Shown in pieces: positions 6,618 to 12,097 of a stretch of DNA of 14,830 bases. Each line of letters begins with the position of its first letter. Positions within the stretch are counted from its first letter, which is position 1. Both the position numbers and the translations under genes were made by a program. The notes beneath the pieces are model-generated. The model was not told where the DNA came from. It did not search any database and saw nothing but the letters and a program-made list of their open reading frames with translations. Source of the stretch: Candidatus Pacearchaeota archaeon (lineage in GTDB: Archaea > Nanobdellota > Nanobdellia > Pacearchaeales > GW2011-AR1); contig WJLC01000022.1 of the NCBI GenBank assembly GCA_014728745.1, forward strand, positions 1 to 14,830, read 5' to 3'.

Positions 6618-6890
6618 TTATTTTTCTTTGTTGTCTTTATTATCTTTTTTGTTTTCTTTACTCTCTTTATTATTGTCTTTATCTTCTTTGCTCTGGTTTT
6701 TTTCTTCTGATTTATTCTTAAATTCAGAGTAATGGCATTTTCCGCAATATAATCTTCCCTGAGAGTTCATTAAGAAAACTCCTGGGCCACATCTTGGACA
6801 AAATCTTTCTCTAGTGATTTTATCTCCATCAATTTTGTATTTGGTATATTTTTTGCTTGTTGGTTTGTTTTTGTGTGGTTTTTTTGCCAT
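6618..6890 (-). CDS. rps27ae: 30S ribosomal protein S27ae with a charged C-terminal tail
   Basis: Zinc-ribbon protein of the small ribosomal subunit. The zinc ligands are Cys31, Cys34, Cys49 and Cys52, in FCPRCGPGVFLM and RLYCGKCHYSEF, which are diagnostic for the family. The N-terminus is basic as usual (KKPHKNKPTSKKYTKYKIDG). The core ends near residue 57. Residues 58-90 form a Lys/Glu/Asp/Asn-rich low-complexity tail not typical of the family, sharing a near-identical block with S24e next door. It starts 2 bases after the rps24e stop, so it is cotranscribed and perhaps translationally coupled. It is last in the cluster and converges on the 100-residue gene. Confidence 0.95.
   Translation of the reverse strand: MAKKPHKNKPTSKKYTKYKIDGDKITRERFCPRCGPGVFLMNSQGRLYCGKCHYSEFKNKSEEKNQSKEDKDNNKESKENKKDNKDNKEK
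6648..6710. repeat. 63-bp direct repeat, copy A (in the rps27ae tail)
   Basis: Matches copy B at 7001-7063 in 62 of 63 bases; the only difference is G at 6696 versus C at 7049. Both copies are read in the same frame and encode the SKEDKDNNKESKENK block. A second shared segment of 23 bases is at 6627-6649 and 6938-6960. Confidence 0.9.
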
Positions 6891-6892
6891 TT

Positions 6893-7510
6893 TTATTCTT
6901 TGTTCTCCTTTTTGTTATCTTTATTTTCTTTGTTGTCTTTGTTGTCTTTATTATCTTTTTCCTTTTCTCCATCTTTTTCTTTATTTTTTGCTTCTTGTTC
7001 TTTGTTTTCTTTACTCTCTTTATTATTGTCTTTATCTTCTTTGCTCTGCTTTTTTTCTTCTGAATTTGACTCTTGCTTTGATTCTGAATTTGACTTTGAT
7101 TCCTCAGTCTTTTCTTGCTTAGGCTTTTCTTGTTTAGGCTTTTCAGCTTGCTCTGGTTTCTCAGGTGTTTTTTCTGCAGATTTAGTAGATTCAGCAGAAG
7201 GTTCAGAAGACTCTGAAGGTTCAGAGGATTTAGCTTCAGCCTCTTTTTCTTCTTTGCTCATATTCTCTACTTTATCTCTTTTTTCTTTAGACTCATAAAT
7301 ATTTGCTTTAACATCAAACTTCTTAGATCCAAAATTGCCGTCAATATTTAGTATTCTTAATGCAGTTGGTTTAACCTTGTATTTTTTTGCAAGTGCTTCT
7401 GCAACCTCTTGCTTTTTTGGAAAATTATCTGAGGTTGTCTCTGCCTTAATCTCTTTTCTACTGAAAAGAAGATTCTCATTTTCATCAATTATCTTTATCT
7501 TTAAATCCAT
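6893..7510 (-). CDS. rps24e: 30S ribosomal protein S24e with a long disordered tail
   Basis: Small-subunit ribosomal protein. Residues 1-95 match S24e: a start with DLKIKIIDENENLLFSRKEI, the KKQEVAEALAKKY helix, then NIDGNFGSKKFDVKANIYES. The usual length is about 100 residues; here residues 96-205 add a Lys/Glu/Ser/Asn-rich tail of about 110 residues, more than half the protein. The tail has PKQEKPKQEK and KDNKDNKDN mini-repeats and shares a block with S27ae. The ATG at 7510 is 31 bases after the spt4 stop, with no Shine-Dalgarno site. Its position between spt4 and rps27ae is the conserved archaeal order. Confidence 0.94.
   Translation of the reverse strand: MDLKIKIIDENENLLFSRKEIKAETTSDNFPKKQEVAEALAKKYKVKPTALRILNIDGNFGSKKFDVKANIYESKEKRDKVENMSKEEKEAEAKSSEPSESSEPSAESTKSAEKTPEKPEQAEKPKQEKPKQEKTEESKSNSESKQESNSEEKKQSKEDKDNNKESKENKEQEAKNKEKDGEKEKDNKDNKDNKENKDNKKENKE
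7001..7063. repeat. 63-bp direct repeat, copy B (in the rps24e tail)
   Basis: Partner of copy A at 6648-6710, offset 353 bases, with one mismatch. In S24e the two segments shared with S27ae are separated by an extra block of about 14 residues that the S27ae tail lacks. Confidence 0.9.
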
Positions 7511-7541
7511 TTTATATTATTAATTATTAGTTGGGTATTAA

Positions 7542-7733
7542 TTATCTTGTTTTAATTGCAAAAGTTCCTTTGTCTTTTAAATCTAATTTTTTTGCTATCT
7601 CAGACTTTTCAGGATTTACAACAACTATTCTTCCCTTAAAAGATTCTGTAGTTTCCTTAGAATCGCAATTAGGACATTTTTCTCCTGAATCAAAAATTGT
7701 GTTGCATATCTTGCATGCTTTTTGCTTTACCAT
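7542..7733 (-). CDS. spt4: Transcription elongation factor Spt4 (formerly RpoE'')
   Basis: Zinc-binding partner of Spt5; the pair keeps RNA polymerase processive. The 63-residue length is typical. Zinc ligands are Cys7, Cys10, Cys20 and Cys23 in ACKICNTIF and KCPNCDSKE. The C-terminal part, FKGRIVVVNPEKSEIAKKL followed by KGTFAIKTR, is diagnostic. It follows rpo7 by 15 bases and precedes rps24e by 31, the conserved archaeal order. No Shine-Dalgarno site precedes the ATG at 7733. Confidence 0.96.
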   Translation of the reverse strand: MVKQKACKICNTIFDSGEKCPNCDSKETTESFKGRIVVVNPEKSEIAKKLDLKDKGTFAIKTR

Positions 7734-7748
7734 TTTATTTAATAAAAA

Positions 7749-8366
7749 TTATTTCTTTCCTCCTTTTCCTTTTGAACCTGATTTAGATTGCTTTTCAGCT
7801 TGCTTAGCAGCTTTTTCCGCAGCTTTTTTTCTCTTGATTGCGTCTTCCTTTATCCACTCTAATTTTCCTAAGCCTGGTTGTCTCATTGTCAAGCCTATTT
7901 TAGGGCTGTTTCCTTTGTGGCTTATTGCAACAACTCTAGCAAGGCATTCATCATTTATCTTAAGACTTCTTTTTGAGTTTTTTCCTGATAAAGTGTTAGA
8001 CTTGCTGAAGCTCACGTAATCATCCATTGTCTGAGAAATGTGGATCATTCCCTTCATTATTCCCATGTCCATGAAAGCTCCAAAGCTTGTTATTTCTGCA
8101 ATTTTACCATAAACAAGTTCTTGTAGTTCTGGCTTCCATGCAAGTAATTTAAACTTTGAATTATAGTATGCTGCTCCGTCTCCAGGAATTATCACTCCTT
8201 CTCCAATATCCAAAACCCCAACTACAGCTACAACTCCTCCAAGTTCTTTATCATAATATTCCTTGTAGGTTTCTTCAAGCTGTTTCTCCACAGCCTCAGC
8301 TGTTGGGAGTCCAAATAATTTTGGAGCGACCCTTACATAATCCTCAACTTCTGTTAAATAGAACAT
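7749..8366 (-). CDS. rpo7: DNA-directed RNA polymerase subunit Rpo7 (RpoE', stalk)
   Basis: Forms the polymerase stalk with Rpo4, helps promoter opening and contacts the nascent RNA. The N-terminal tip domain is at residues 1-80 (FYLTEVEDYVRVAPKLFG; GDGAAYYNSKFKLLAWKP). An S1/OB RNA-binding domain follows at about 82-165 (GKIAEITSFGAFMDMGIMKGMIHIS). Residues 170-205 are an Ala/Lys/Gly-rich basic tail, making it slightly longer than the usual 180-190. The ATG at 8366 gives the family N-terminus. It heads the rpo7-spt4-rps24e-rps27ae run. The best promoter is centred about 62 bases upstream, predicting a leader of some 36 bases, unlike the leaderless genes around it. Confidence 0.96.
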   Translation of the reverse strand: MFYLTEVEDYVRVAPKLFGLPTAEAVEKQLEETYKEYYDKELGGVVAVVGVLDIGEGVIIPGDGAAYYNSKFKLLAWKPELQELVYGKIAEITSFGAFMDMGIMKGMIHISQTMDDYVSFSKSNTLSGKNSKRSLKINDECLARVVAISHKGNSPKIGLTMRQPGLGKLEWIKEDAIKRKKAAEKAAKQAEKQSKSGSKGKGGKK

Positions 8367-8422
8367 TTTTATTGAATATTAATTGAATTATCAGTTTTTA
8401 CTTGGAAAGAATAATAAAAGTT

Positions 8423-8437
8423 GGTTTTTAAAGCTTA
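8423..8437 (-). promoter_or_regulatory. BRE/TATA promoter of the rpo7 cluster
   Basis: On the - strand it reads GATAAGCTTTAAAAACC, sharing AAGCTTTA with the response-regulator promoter. The predicted start is near 8402, leaving a 5' leader of about 36 bases. Confidence 0.55.
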
Positions 8438-8491
8438 TCCTCTACTCTGCAAATTGTTTTATCTCTATATATTGGGATTTATTAAGATATT

Positions 8492-8908
8492 TCATAAATT
8501 AGAAGAAAATTCATCTGTTAATTCTTTTACTCTGTCTATTAATCCAACTTCCTTAGGACTTAACTGATTTATTGAATAGCCTGGAGTTGTCCATATAGAA
8601 TATGACTTAAACCCCCAAATTTCTTCTCCTGTATCCTTGTTCTCTCCTACATACACTCTTTTATTGAACTCTATAGGCACCTGGGCTAACTTATTATCAA
8701 CAATTGCAGTTAATTTTTTTATATCTGGAGAAGAGTATCCTGAACCACCTATCTTTCCTTTAAGTTTATAAGAATAAGATATTTCAGAATTATGAATATT
8801 CTTTTGAAGAAATGGCAAATAATCAGAGACTATCTCATCTAAAAGAAGAGACCTATTAAATTCTCCTTGTGTTCTTTTTCTTGTTTCTTGCGCGTTTATC
8901 ATATCCAT
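8492..8908 (-). CDS. Hypothetical 138-residue protein inserted in the rpo7 cluster
   Basis: Not recognised. A helical N-terminal third (residues 1-40) is followed by a strand-rich middle with Gly/Ser/Tyr segments (SYSYKLKGKIGGSGYSS; EEIWGFKSYSIWTTPGYS) and a short C-terminal helix. It has no Cys, signal peptide or membrane segment. The ATG at 8908 has a TATA-like box centred 26 bases upstream, consistent with a leaderless transcript; a second ATG lies two codons in. It sits between the Fcf1-like PIN gene and rpo7, which are usually close neighbours in archaea, so it is probably a lineage-specific insertion with its own promoter. Confidence 0.65.
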   Translation of the reverse strand: MDMINAQETRKRTQGEFNRSLLLDEIVSDYLPFLQKNIHNSEISYSYKLKGKIGGSGYSSPDIKKLTAIVDNKLAQVPIEFNKRVYVGENKDTGEEIWGFKSYSIWTTPGYSINQLSPKEVGLIDRVKELTDEFSSNL

Positions 8909-8928
8909 GATGAGAATTAATATGAAAG

Positions 8929-8941
8929 GGTTTTTAAGAAT
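8929..8941 (-). promoter_or_regulatory. TATA-type promoter of the inserted 138-residue gene
   Basis: On the - strand TTCTTAAAAACCC is centred about 26 bases before the ATG at 8908, the same spacing as other leaderless genes here. Confidence 0.45.
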
Positions 8942-9018
8942 TATTGTTATGAAACTCCTTTCTTAATAAAATCAAGATGTCTATGTTTCAACGGTCTATG
9001 TCTAAACTTCTAAATTAC

Positions 9019-9432
9019 TTAAACTACTTCAAGTTTTTTGCCTGCTCTAACAACGAGCTTTTGATTCTTGATTTGCTTTTTCAAATTATAATCCATTGTT
9101 GCAATCACAATATTCTTATGCTTTTTAGCATATCTCACAATCCCCTTATCAACATAATCCTCATTCAAATCAATTGTCTTTATTTTCTTAGGGTCTTTGT
9201 TTTTGTCTTTGTTTTTGCTCTTGTTTTTTATTTTTTCAAATAAATCCAATGCCAGTCTTGCCTCGTCTTTGAAACGCAATTTCTTTTTTGAATTAACAAT
9301 TGACTTTAATTCTCTCAAAACCTGCTTTGGAAGCAGAGGAGTCATTCCCATAAACAGAATTTCCTCTAAAAAATCAATTTTATTTCTTATTGCATGCAAA
9401 ATAAAGCTTGTATCTAATAAAACTTTTTTCAT
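9019..9432 (-). CDS. PIN-domain protein of the Fcf1/Utp24 type (rRNA-processing endonuclease candidate)
   Basis: PIN domains are Mg-dependent RNases. Four acidic residues expected for the active site are visible: Asp7 (LLDTSF), Glu41 (VLRELKSI), Asp95 (YVDKGI) and Asp114 (IATMDYNL). ATMDYNLKKQ and the short 137-residue length fit the archaeal Fcf1/Utp24-like family, implicated in 18S/16S rRNA maturation, rather than VapC toxins. A Lys/Asn/Asp-rich insert lies at 68-84. The setting upstream of rpo7, spt4 and S24e is the usual archaeal neighbourhood, although the aIF2 gamma gene often found next to it is not here. The ATG at 9432 has a TATA box centred about 28 bases upstream. Confidence 0.85.
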   Translation of the reverse strand: MKKVLLDTSFILHAIRNKIDFLEEILFMGMTPLLPKQVLRELKSIVNSKKKLRFKDEARLALDLFEKIKNKSKNKDKNKDPKKIKTIDLNEDYVDKGIVRYAKKHKNIVIATMDYNLKKQIKNQKLVVRAGKKLEVV

Positions 9433-9454
9433 TATTACTATTCTATAATATTAA

Positions 9455-9465
9455 GGTTTAAATAA
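9455..9465. promoter_or_regulatory. Shared TATA element of the divergent PIN and HTH genes
   Basis: GGTTTAAATAA contains the palindrome TTTAAA at 9457-9462. On the - strand it lies about 28 bases from the PIN start. On the + strand it predicts a start near 9486, 15 bases before the ATG at 9501. No other good TATA box lies in the 68-base gap. Confidence 0.55.
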
Positions 9466-9500
9466 TCTTTTTTCTTTTGGTTTTCAGGAAGGCACAAAAT

Positions 9501-10061
9501 ATGAAAGAGAGTGACAATGTACTAAGGATTCTTGAAGAAACAAGAAAAGCAATTGAAAGAGATGACCCTGCTGAAATAATGAGTCTCAGCAATCAAACAA
9601 CAAATACAGCATCACTAACTCAAGACCCAGATAATATTGCTGTTGCAGTGATTGTTTATTCTATTGGAAAGATTCTTGAAAGAGAGAACTACAAAAAGCT
9701 AAAGGGATGGAATAGCTTTTACAAAATAACTATTGATTCTTTAGAAAGAGCTGTGGAAGATATTAAGAAAAAAGATGATAAAAAGTTTAGGAAAGATATT
9801 GAAACAATTAGAAAAGCCATAAATAAGATTTCAGGAAAATTAAGAAAATATATACAAGAGGTTTTTAGAAATGCGCAAATTAACAAGGCTTCTAGAATAT
9901 ATGCCCATGGTGTTTCAATGGCTCAGACAGCTAAGCTACTTGGAATAACTATGTTTGAGCTTGCGGATTATGCTGGAAAAACAGGCATAAGTGATGTTCC
10001 TTCTACAACAACAATGAATGCTGAAAAAAGAATTAAATTAGCAATGGATATGTTTGAGTGA
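9501..10061 (+). CDS. HTH-like protein paired with a PIN-domain protein
   Basis: The 186-residue protein is largely helical. Residues 132-165 (GVSMAQTAKLLGITMFELADYAGKTGI) look like a helix-turn-helix, with the A-x3-LGI turn expected of DNA-binding antitoxins or regulators. A charged helical region precedes it. The frame extends upstream to a TTG at 9477. I chose the ATG at 9501 because AGGAAGG lies about 8 bases before it and the predicted transcript start is near 9486. It overlaps or abuts the following PIN gene, so the two form an operon. An antitoxin or autoregulator role is inferred from this pairing; a housekeeping role with the PIN partner is also possible. Confidence 0.75.
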   Translation: MKESDNVLRILEETRKAIERDDPAEIMSLSNQTTNTASLTQDPDNIAVAVIVYSIGKILERENYKKLKGWNSFYKITIDSLERAVEDIKKKDDKKFRKDIETIRKAINKISGKLRKYIQEVFRNAQINKASRIYAHGVSMAQTAKLLGITMFELADYAGKTGISDVPSTTTMNAEKRIKLAMDMFE

Positions 10062-10063
10062 AA

Positions 10064-10774
10064 ATGCCTGATAAAATTAAAGAGCGAGGAATAAAAGGAG
10101 CAATAATATTTGATGCAAGCACTCTCATAAGCTTATCTATGAATGGGTTGCTTGAGGTTTTGATAGATTTAAAGAAACAATTCAAAGGCAAATTCCTCAT
10201 TACTAGGCTTGTTAAAGAAGAGGTTATTGATAGACCAATAAAAACTAAAAGATTTGGGTTAGAAGCCCTGAGAGTTAAAAAGTTGTTGGATAACAAGGTG
10301 TTGGAGATGCCTTCTTCTCTTGGAATTAAAAGCCAGGATGTTGAGGAAAAAACCCAAAAAATAATAGATATTGCGAATAGCATGTTTGTGGGAAAAGGTA
10401 AGAATATAGAACTTATTCACAACGGAGAGGCTTCATGTCTTGCATTGAGCAGACTTCTTTTAGATAAGAAAATACCTCATGTTATTGCAATTGATGAGAG
10501 AACAACTAGAATGCTTGGAGAAAAGCCAGAGAATCTGAAAAAACTTCTGAGCAGAAAAATGAATACTAAGATTAAACTTAAGCAAAAAGATTTCAAATAC
10601 TTTAGAGGTTTTAAATTCATAAGATCAAGTGAACTCATGTATGTTGCTTGGAAAAAGGGGCTGATTGATTTAAAAGATGGTGGAAGTGTTTTAGATGCAT
10701 TACTTTTTGCAGTCAAATTTAAAGGATGTTCTATCTCAAATGATGAAATTGAGAAGATAAAAAAAATCAAATAA
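10064..10774 (+). CDS. PIN-domain protein (VapC-like nuclease, second gene of HTH-PIN pair)
   Basis: Probable Mg-dependent RNase. Counting from the ATG at 10064, acidic residues sit at the expected places: Asp17 (IIFDASTL), Glu53 (LVKEEVI), Glu122 (NGEASCLAL) and Asp144 (AIDERTTRML). GEAS followed by an aspartate-containing strand is a hallmark of the PIN fold. At about 236 residues it is longer than small VapC toxins (about 130). The extra sequence lies mainly in the middle (60-115) and in a C-terminal helical part. A GTG at 10058 overlaps the upstream stop as GTGA and is an alternative start two codons earlier. Toxin or RNA-processing role is not decidable from sequence. Confidence 0.82.
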   Translation: MPDKIKERGIKGAIIFDASTLISLSMNGLLEVLIDLKKQFKGKFLITRLVKEEVIDRPIKTKRFGLEALRVKKLLDNKVLEMPSSLGIKSQDVEEKTQKIIDIANSMFVGKGKNIELIHNGEASCLALSRLLLDKKIPHVIAIDERTTRMLGEKPENLKKLLSRKMNTKIKLKQKDFKYFRGFKFIRSSELMYVAWKKGLIDLKDGGSVLDALLFAVKFKGCSISNDEIEKIKKIK

Positions 10775-10789
10775 GAAATGTAATAAACA

Positions 10790-10801
10790 ACTTTAAAAAT
10801 A
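10790..10801 (+). promoter_or_regulatory. TATA-type promoter of tRNA-Trp
   Basis: ACTTTAAAAATA is centred about 34 bases before the tRNA 5' end, with a predicted start near 10821. A second AT box (TTTTAAATT, 10811-10819) is too close to serve. Confidence 0.45.
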
Positions 10802-10829
10802 AAAGATTTCTTTTAAATTTGTGAATTGT

Positions 10830-10900
10830 GGGTGCGTAGTTTAATGGTAAAATAGTCGGCTCCAGCCCGACAGCTGGGGGTTCGATTCCCTCCGCGCCCA
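10830..10900 (+). tRNA. tRNA-Trp (anticodon CCA)
   Basis: A 71-base cloverleaf. The 7-bp acceptor stem GGGTGCG pairs with CGCGCCC (10893-10899), discriminator A. The anticodon stem GTCGG/CCGAC is perfect around loop CTCCAGC, giving anticodon CCA at 10862-10864. The T arm GGGGG-TTCGATT-CCCTC is at 10876-10892 with one G-U pair. The D stem GTTT/AAAT is complete with a G-U. Archaeal tRNA-Trp often carries an intron; this one has none. No CCA end is encoded. Confidence 0.94.
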
Positions 10901-10901
10901 T

Positions 10902-10911
10902 ATTTATATAA
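10902..10911 (+). promoter_or_regulatory. TATA box of the membrane-anchored protein, abutting tRNA-Trp
   Basis: ATTTATATAA starts two bases after the tRNA 3' end and is centred about 28 bases before the ATG at 10935, consistent with a leaderless transcript. Confidence 0.6.
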
Positions 10912-10934
10912 AGAAACCAAACAACATAATTAAA

Positions 10935-11570
10935 ATGTATAGAAAAAGCAAAAAACTTTTAGGGTATAATATTGCACTGTTTGTGTTCATAGTTTCATTA
11001 ATAGTTGTATTTGTTGGTTTGCGATATTACGAAGAATATCAAAACAATCTTGAAGAGGCAGAAAAACAAGAACAATTAAGTCAAAGCAAATATGTTCCAC
11101 CATCTCCCAAACCATCAGGAAATTCTATTTCAAACAATCCTTCTCCTAAGCCTGCGCCTGCTCCAAGGCCTAAGCCAAAACCAAAACCTGAAATAAAAAC
11201 AGCGAGTGATGAGGATTATAACAGGCTTGAGACAATTCTTCCTCAAAACCAAGTTATTCAAGATCTTCCAGACAATGCTAGAATTTTGCTAAGCTTTTTT
11301 AATTTTAACACAGGAGAAAGACAGTGGGAAAGAGATTACTTAATTGGTAAGGGTTCTGCTACTCAGGTTAGCTCTATGCCTAATGATTTAGACATGAAGA
11401 TGATTATGCACTCTAGAAACGTTCCTTTGCTTAAAGAAGGAAACCTATGCAATGTTGTTGCAACAGCAAAGAAAAATGGAGATTATGCCACAGAGTTAGT
11501 GGGGTCAAAAACCTCTTTGCTTTGGAAGTATAAAGGTGTTATGAAGTACAAAGATTGCTTAGGATTATAA
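10935..11570 (+). CDS. Membrane-anchored protein with proline-rich stalk and unknown extracytoplasmic domain
   Basis: Not a recognised family. A basic N-terminus (YRKSKK) precedes a single membrane helix at about residues 11-30 (IALFVFIVSLIVVFVGL), which by charge should leave the rest outside the cell. Residues 32-52 are a charged helix, and 53-88 a Pro/Lys-rich stalk with KPKPKP repeats. Residues 90-211 form a compact domain with two cysteines, Cys172 and Cys208, which could form a disulphide. The TATA box 28 bases upstream supports the ATG at 10935. It probably exposes a small domain at the cell surface; function unknown. Confidence 0.75.
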   Translation: MYRKSKKLLGYNIALFVFIVSLIVVFVGLRYYEEYQNNLEEAEKQEQLSQSKYVPPSPKPSGNSISNNPSPKPAPAPRPKPKPKPEIKTASDEDYNRLETILPQNQVIQDLPDNARILLSFFNFNTGERQWERDYLIGKGSATQVSSMPNDLDMKMIMHSRNVPLLKEGNLCNVVATAKKNGDYATELVGSKTSLLWKYKGVMKYKDCLGL

Positions 11571-11590
11571 TCTTATCTTATCTTATCTTA
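11571..11590. repeat. Pentanucleotide tandem repeat (TCTTA x4)
   Basis: Four perfect TCTTA units begin immediately after the stop codon of the membrane protein gene. Degenerate TCTTA/TTATC units continue to about 11640. A likely slippage site. Confidence 0.9.
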
Positions 11591-11627
11591 TATCTTTACC
11601 TTATCTCTCTGATTTTATTTTACCTTT
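11571..11627. terminator. Pyrimidine-rich convergent terminator region
   Basis: The gap between the two convergent genes is T-rich on the + strand, with T-tracts at 11613-11629. Archaeal transcription ends at U-runs without a required hairpin, so this suits termination of the + strand gene. The - strand copy is A-rich and gives no equivalent signal. Confidence 0.4.
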
Positions 11628-11978
11628 TTATCTTATTATCTTATCAATTATTTCTTTGTATCTATTATTAATAGGAATTTCAACTAGCTTTGAGAATTTT
11701 TTCTTAGGTTTAATATGAAATTTAAAGGGTCTTACTTTTTTTGTATCTATAACATTATTATTTTTATCAAGCCAGATTGCAATAAAAGGAAAGAAAACAA
11801 AAAAAGAGTGGATTGCCATTGGATTCTTCATTTCAAAGAGCAAAGCCTTTGCATTTTTTCTAGTTTTGAAAGTAAGACCTCTTGCTTTTTCAAAAGGAGT
11901 TTTTAATTCAAGAGCAGAAAGATTTATTTTTTCATTTTTGAATTTAAATTGAATGCTCTTTTTGCTTTGGGTTTTCAT
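11628..11978 (-). CDS. DUF192 family protein
   Basis: A 116-residue protein matching the DUF192 pattern: ELKTPFEKARGLTF at residues 23-36, then FEMKNPMAIHSFFVFFPFIAIWLDKNNNVI, where the family has an aromatic/Met motif and a strand followed by D-x-N/D-G-x-V. Residues 80-105 give the closing strands. Family members are small beta-rich proteins of uncertain function, often secreted or cytoplasmic; this one has no signal peptide. The ATG at 11978 has TTTATATA centred 26 bases upstream, fitting a leaderless transcript. Family assignment is from motif memory and is moderately firm. Confidence 0.72.
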   Translation of the reverse strand: MKTQSKKSIQFKFKNEKINLSALELKTPFEKARGLTFKTRKNAKALLFEMKNPMAIHSFFVFFPFIAIWLDKNNNVIDTKKVRPFKFHIKPKKKFSKLVEIPINNRYKEIIDKIIR

Positions 11979-12000
11979 AAACTTTAAAAGACAAAGAGAT

Positions 12001-12010
12001 TATATAAAAA
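12001..12010 (-). promoter_or_regulatory. TATA box of the DUF192 gene
   Basis: On the - strand TTTTTATATA is centred 26-27 bases before the ATG at 11978. Confidence 0.6.
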
Positions 12011-12066
12011 TATTGCAAGTCTTATTACAAGTAATTGTGAAAAACATAGCATTGAATCACAAAAAG

Positions 12067-12076
12067 ATTTAATAAT
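12067..12076 (+). promoter_or_regulatory. TATA box of the subtilisin-like protease gene
   Basis: ATTTAATAAT is centred 26-27 bases before the ATG at 12098, consistent with a leaderless transcript and supporting that start. Confidence 0.55.
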
Positions 12077-12097
12077 GCAAATGAGGTTAATTTATTT

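Noticed and set aside
6814..7298. Leu/Phe/Ser-rich open frames on the + strand opposite rps24e and rps27ae
   Set aside because: They are the antisense of Lys/Glu-rich tails; the - strand frames carry clear ribosomal protein motifs.
9477..9500. TTG start giving eight more residues for the HTH protein
   Set aside because: It lies upstream of the predicted transcription start and lacks a ribosome site, while the ATG at 9501 has AGGAAGG in front.
10811..10819. TTTTAAATT as the tRNA-Trp TATA box
   Set aside because: Only about 15 bases from the tRNA 5' end, too close; the box at 10790 is better placed.
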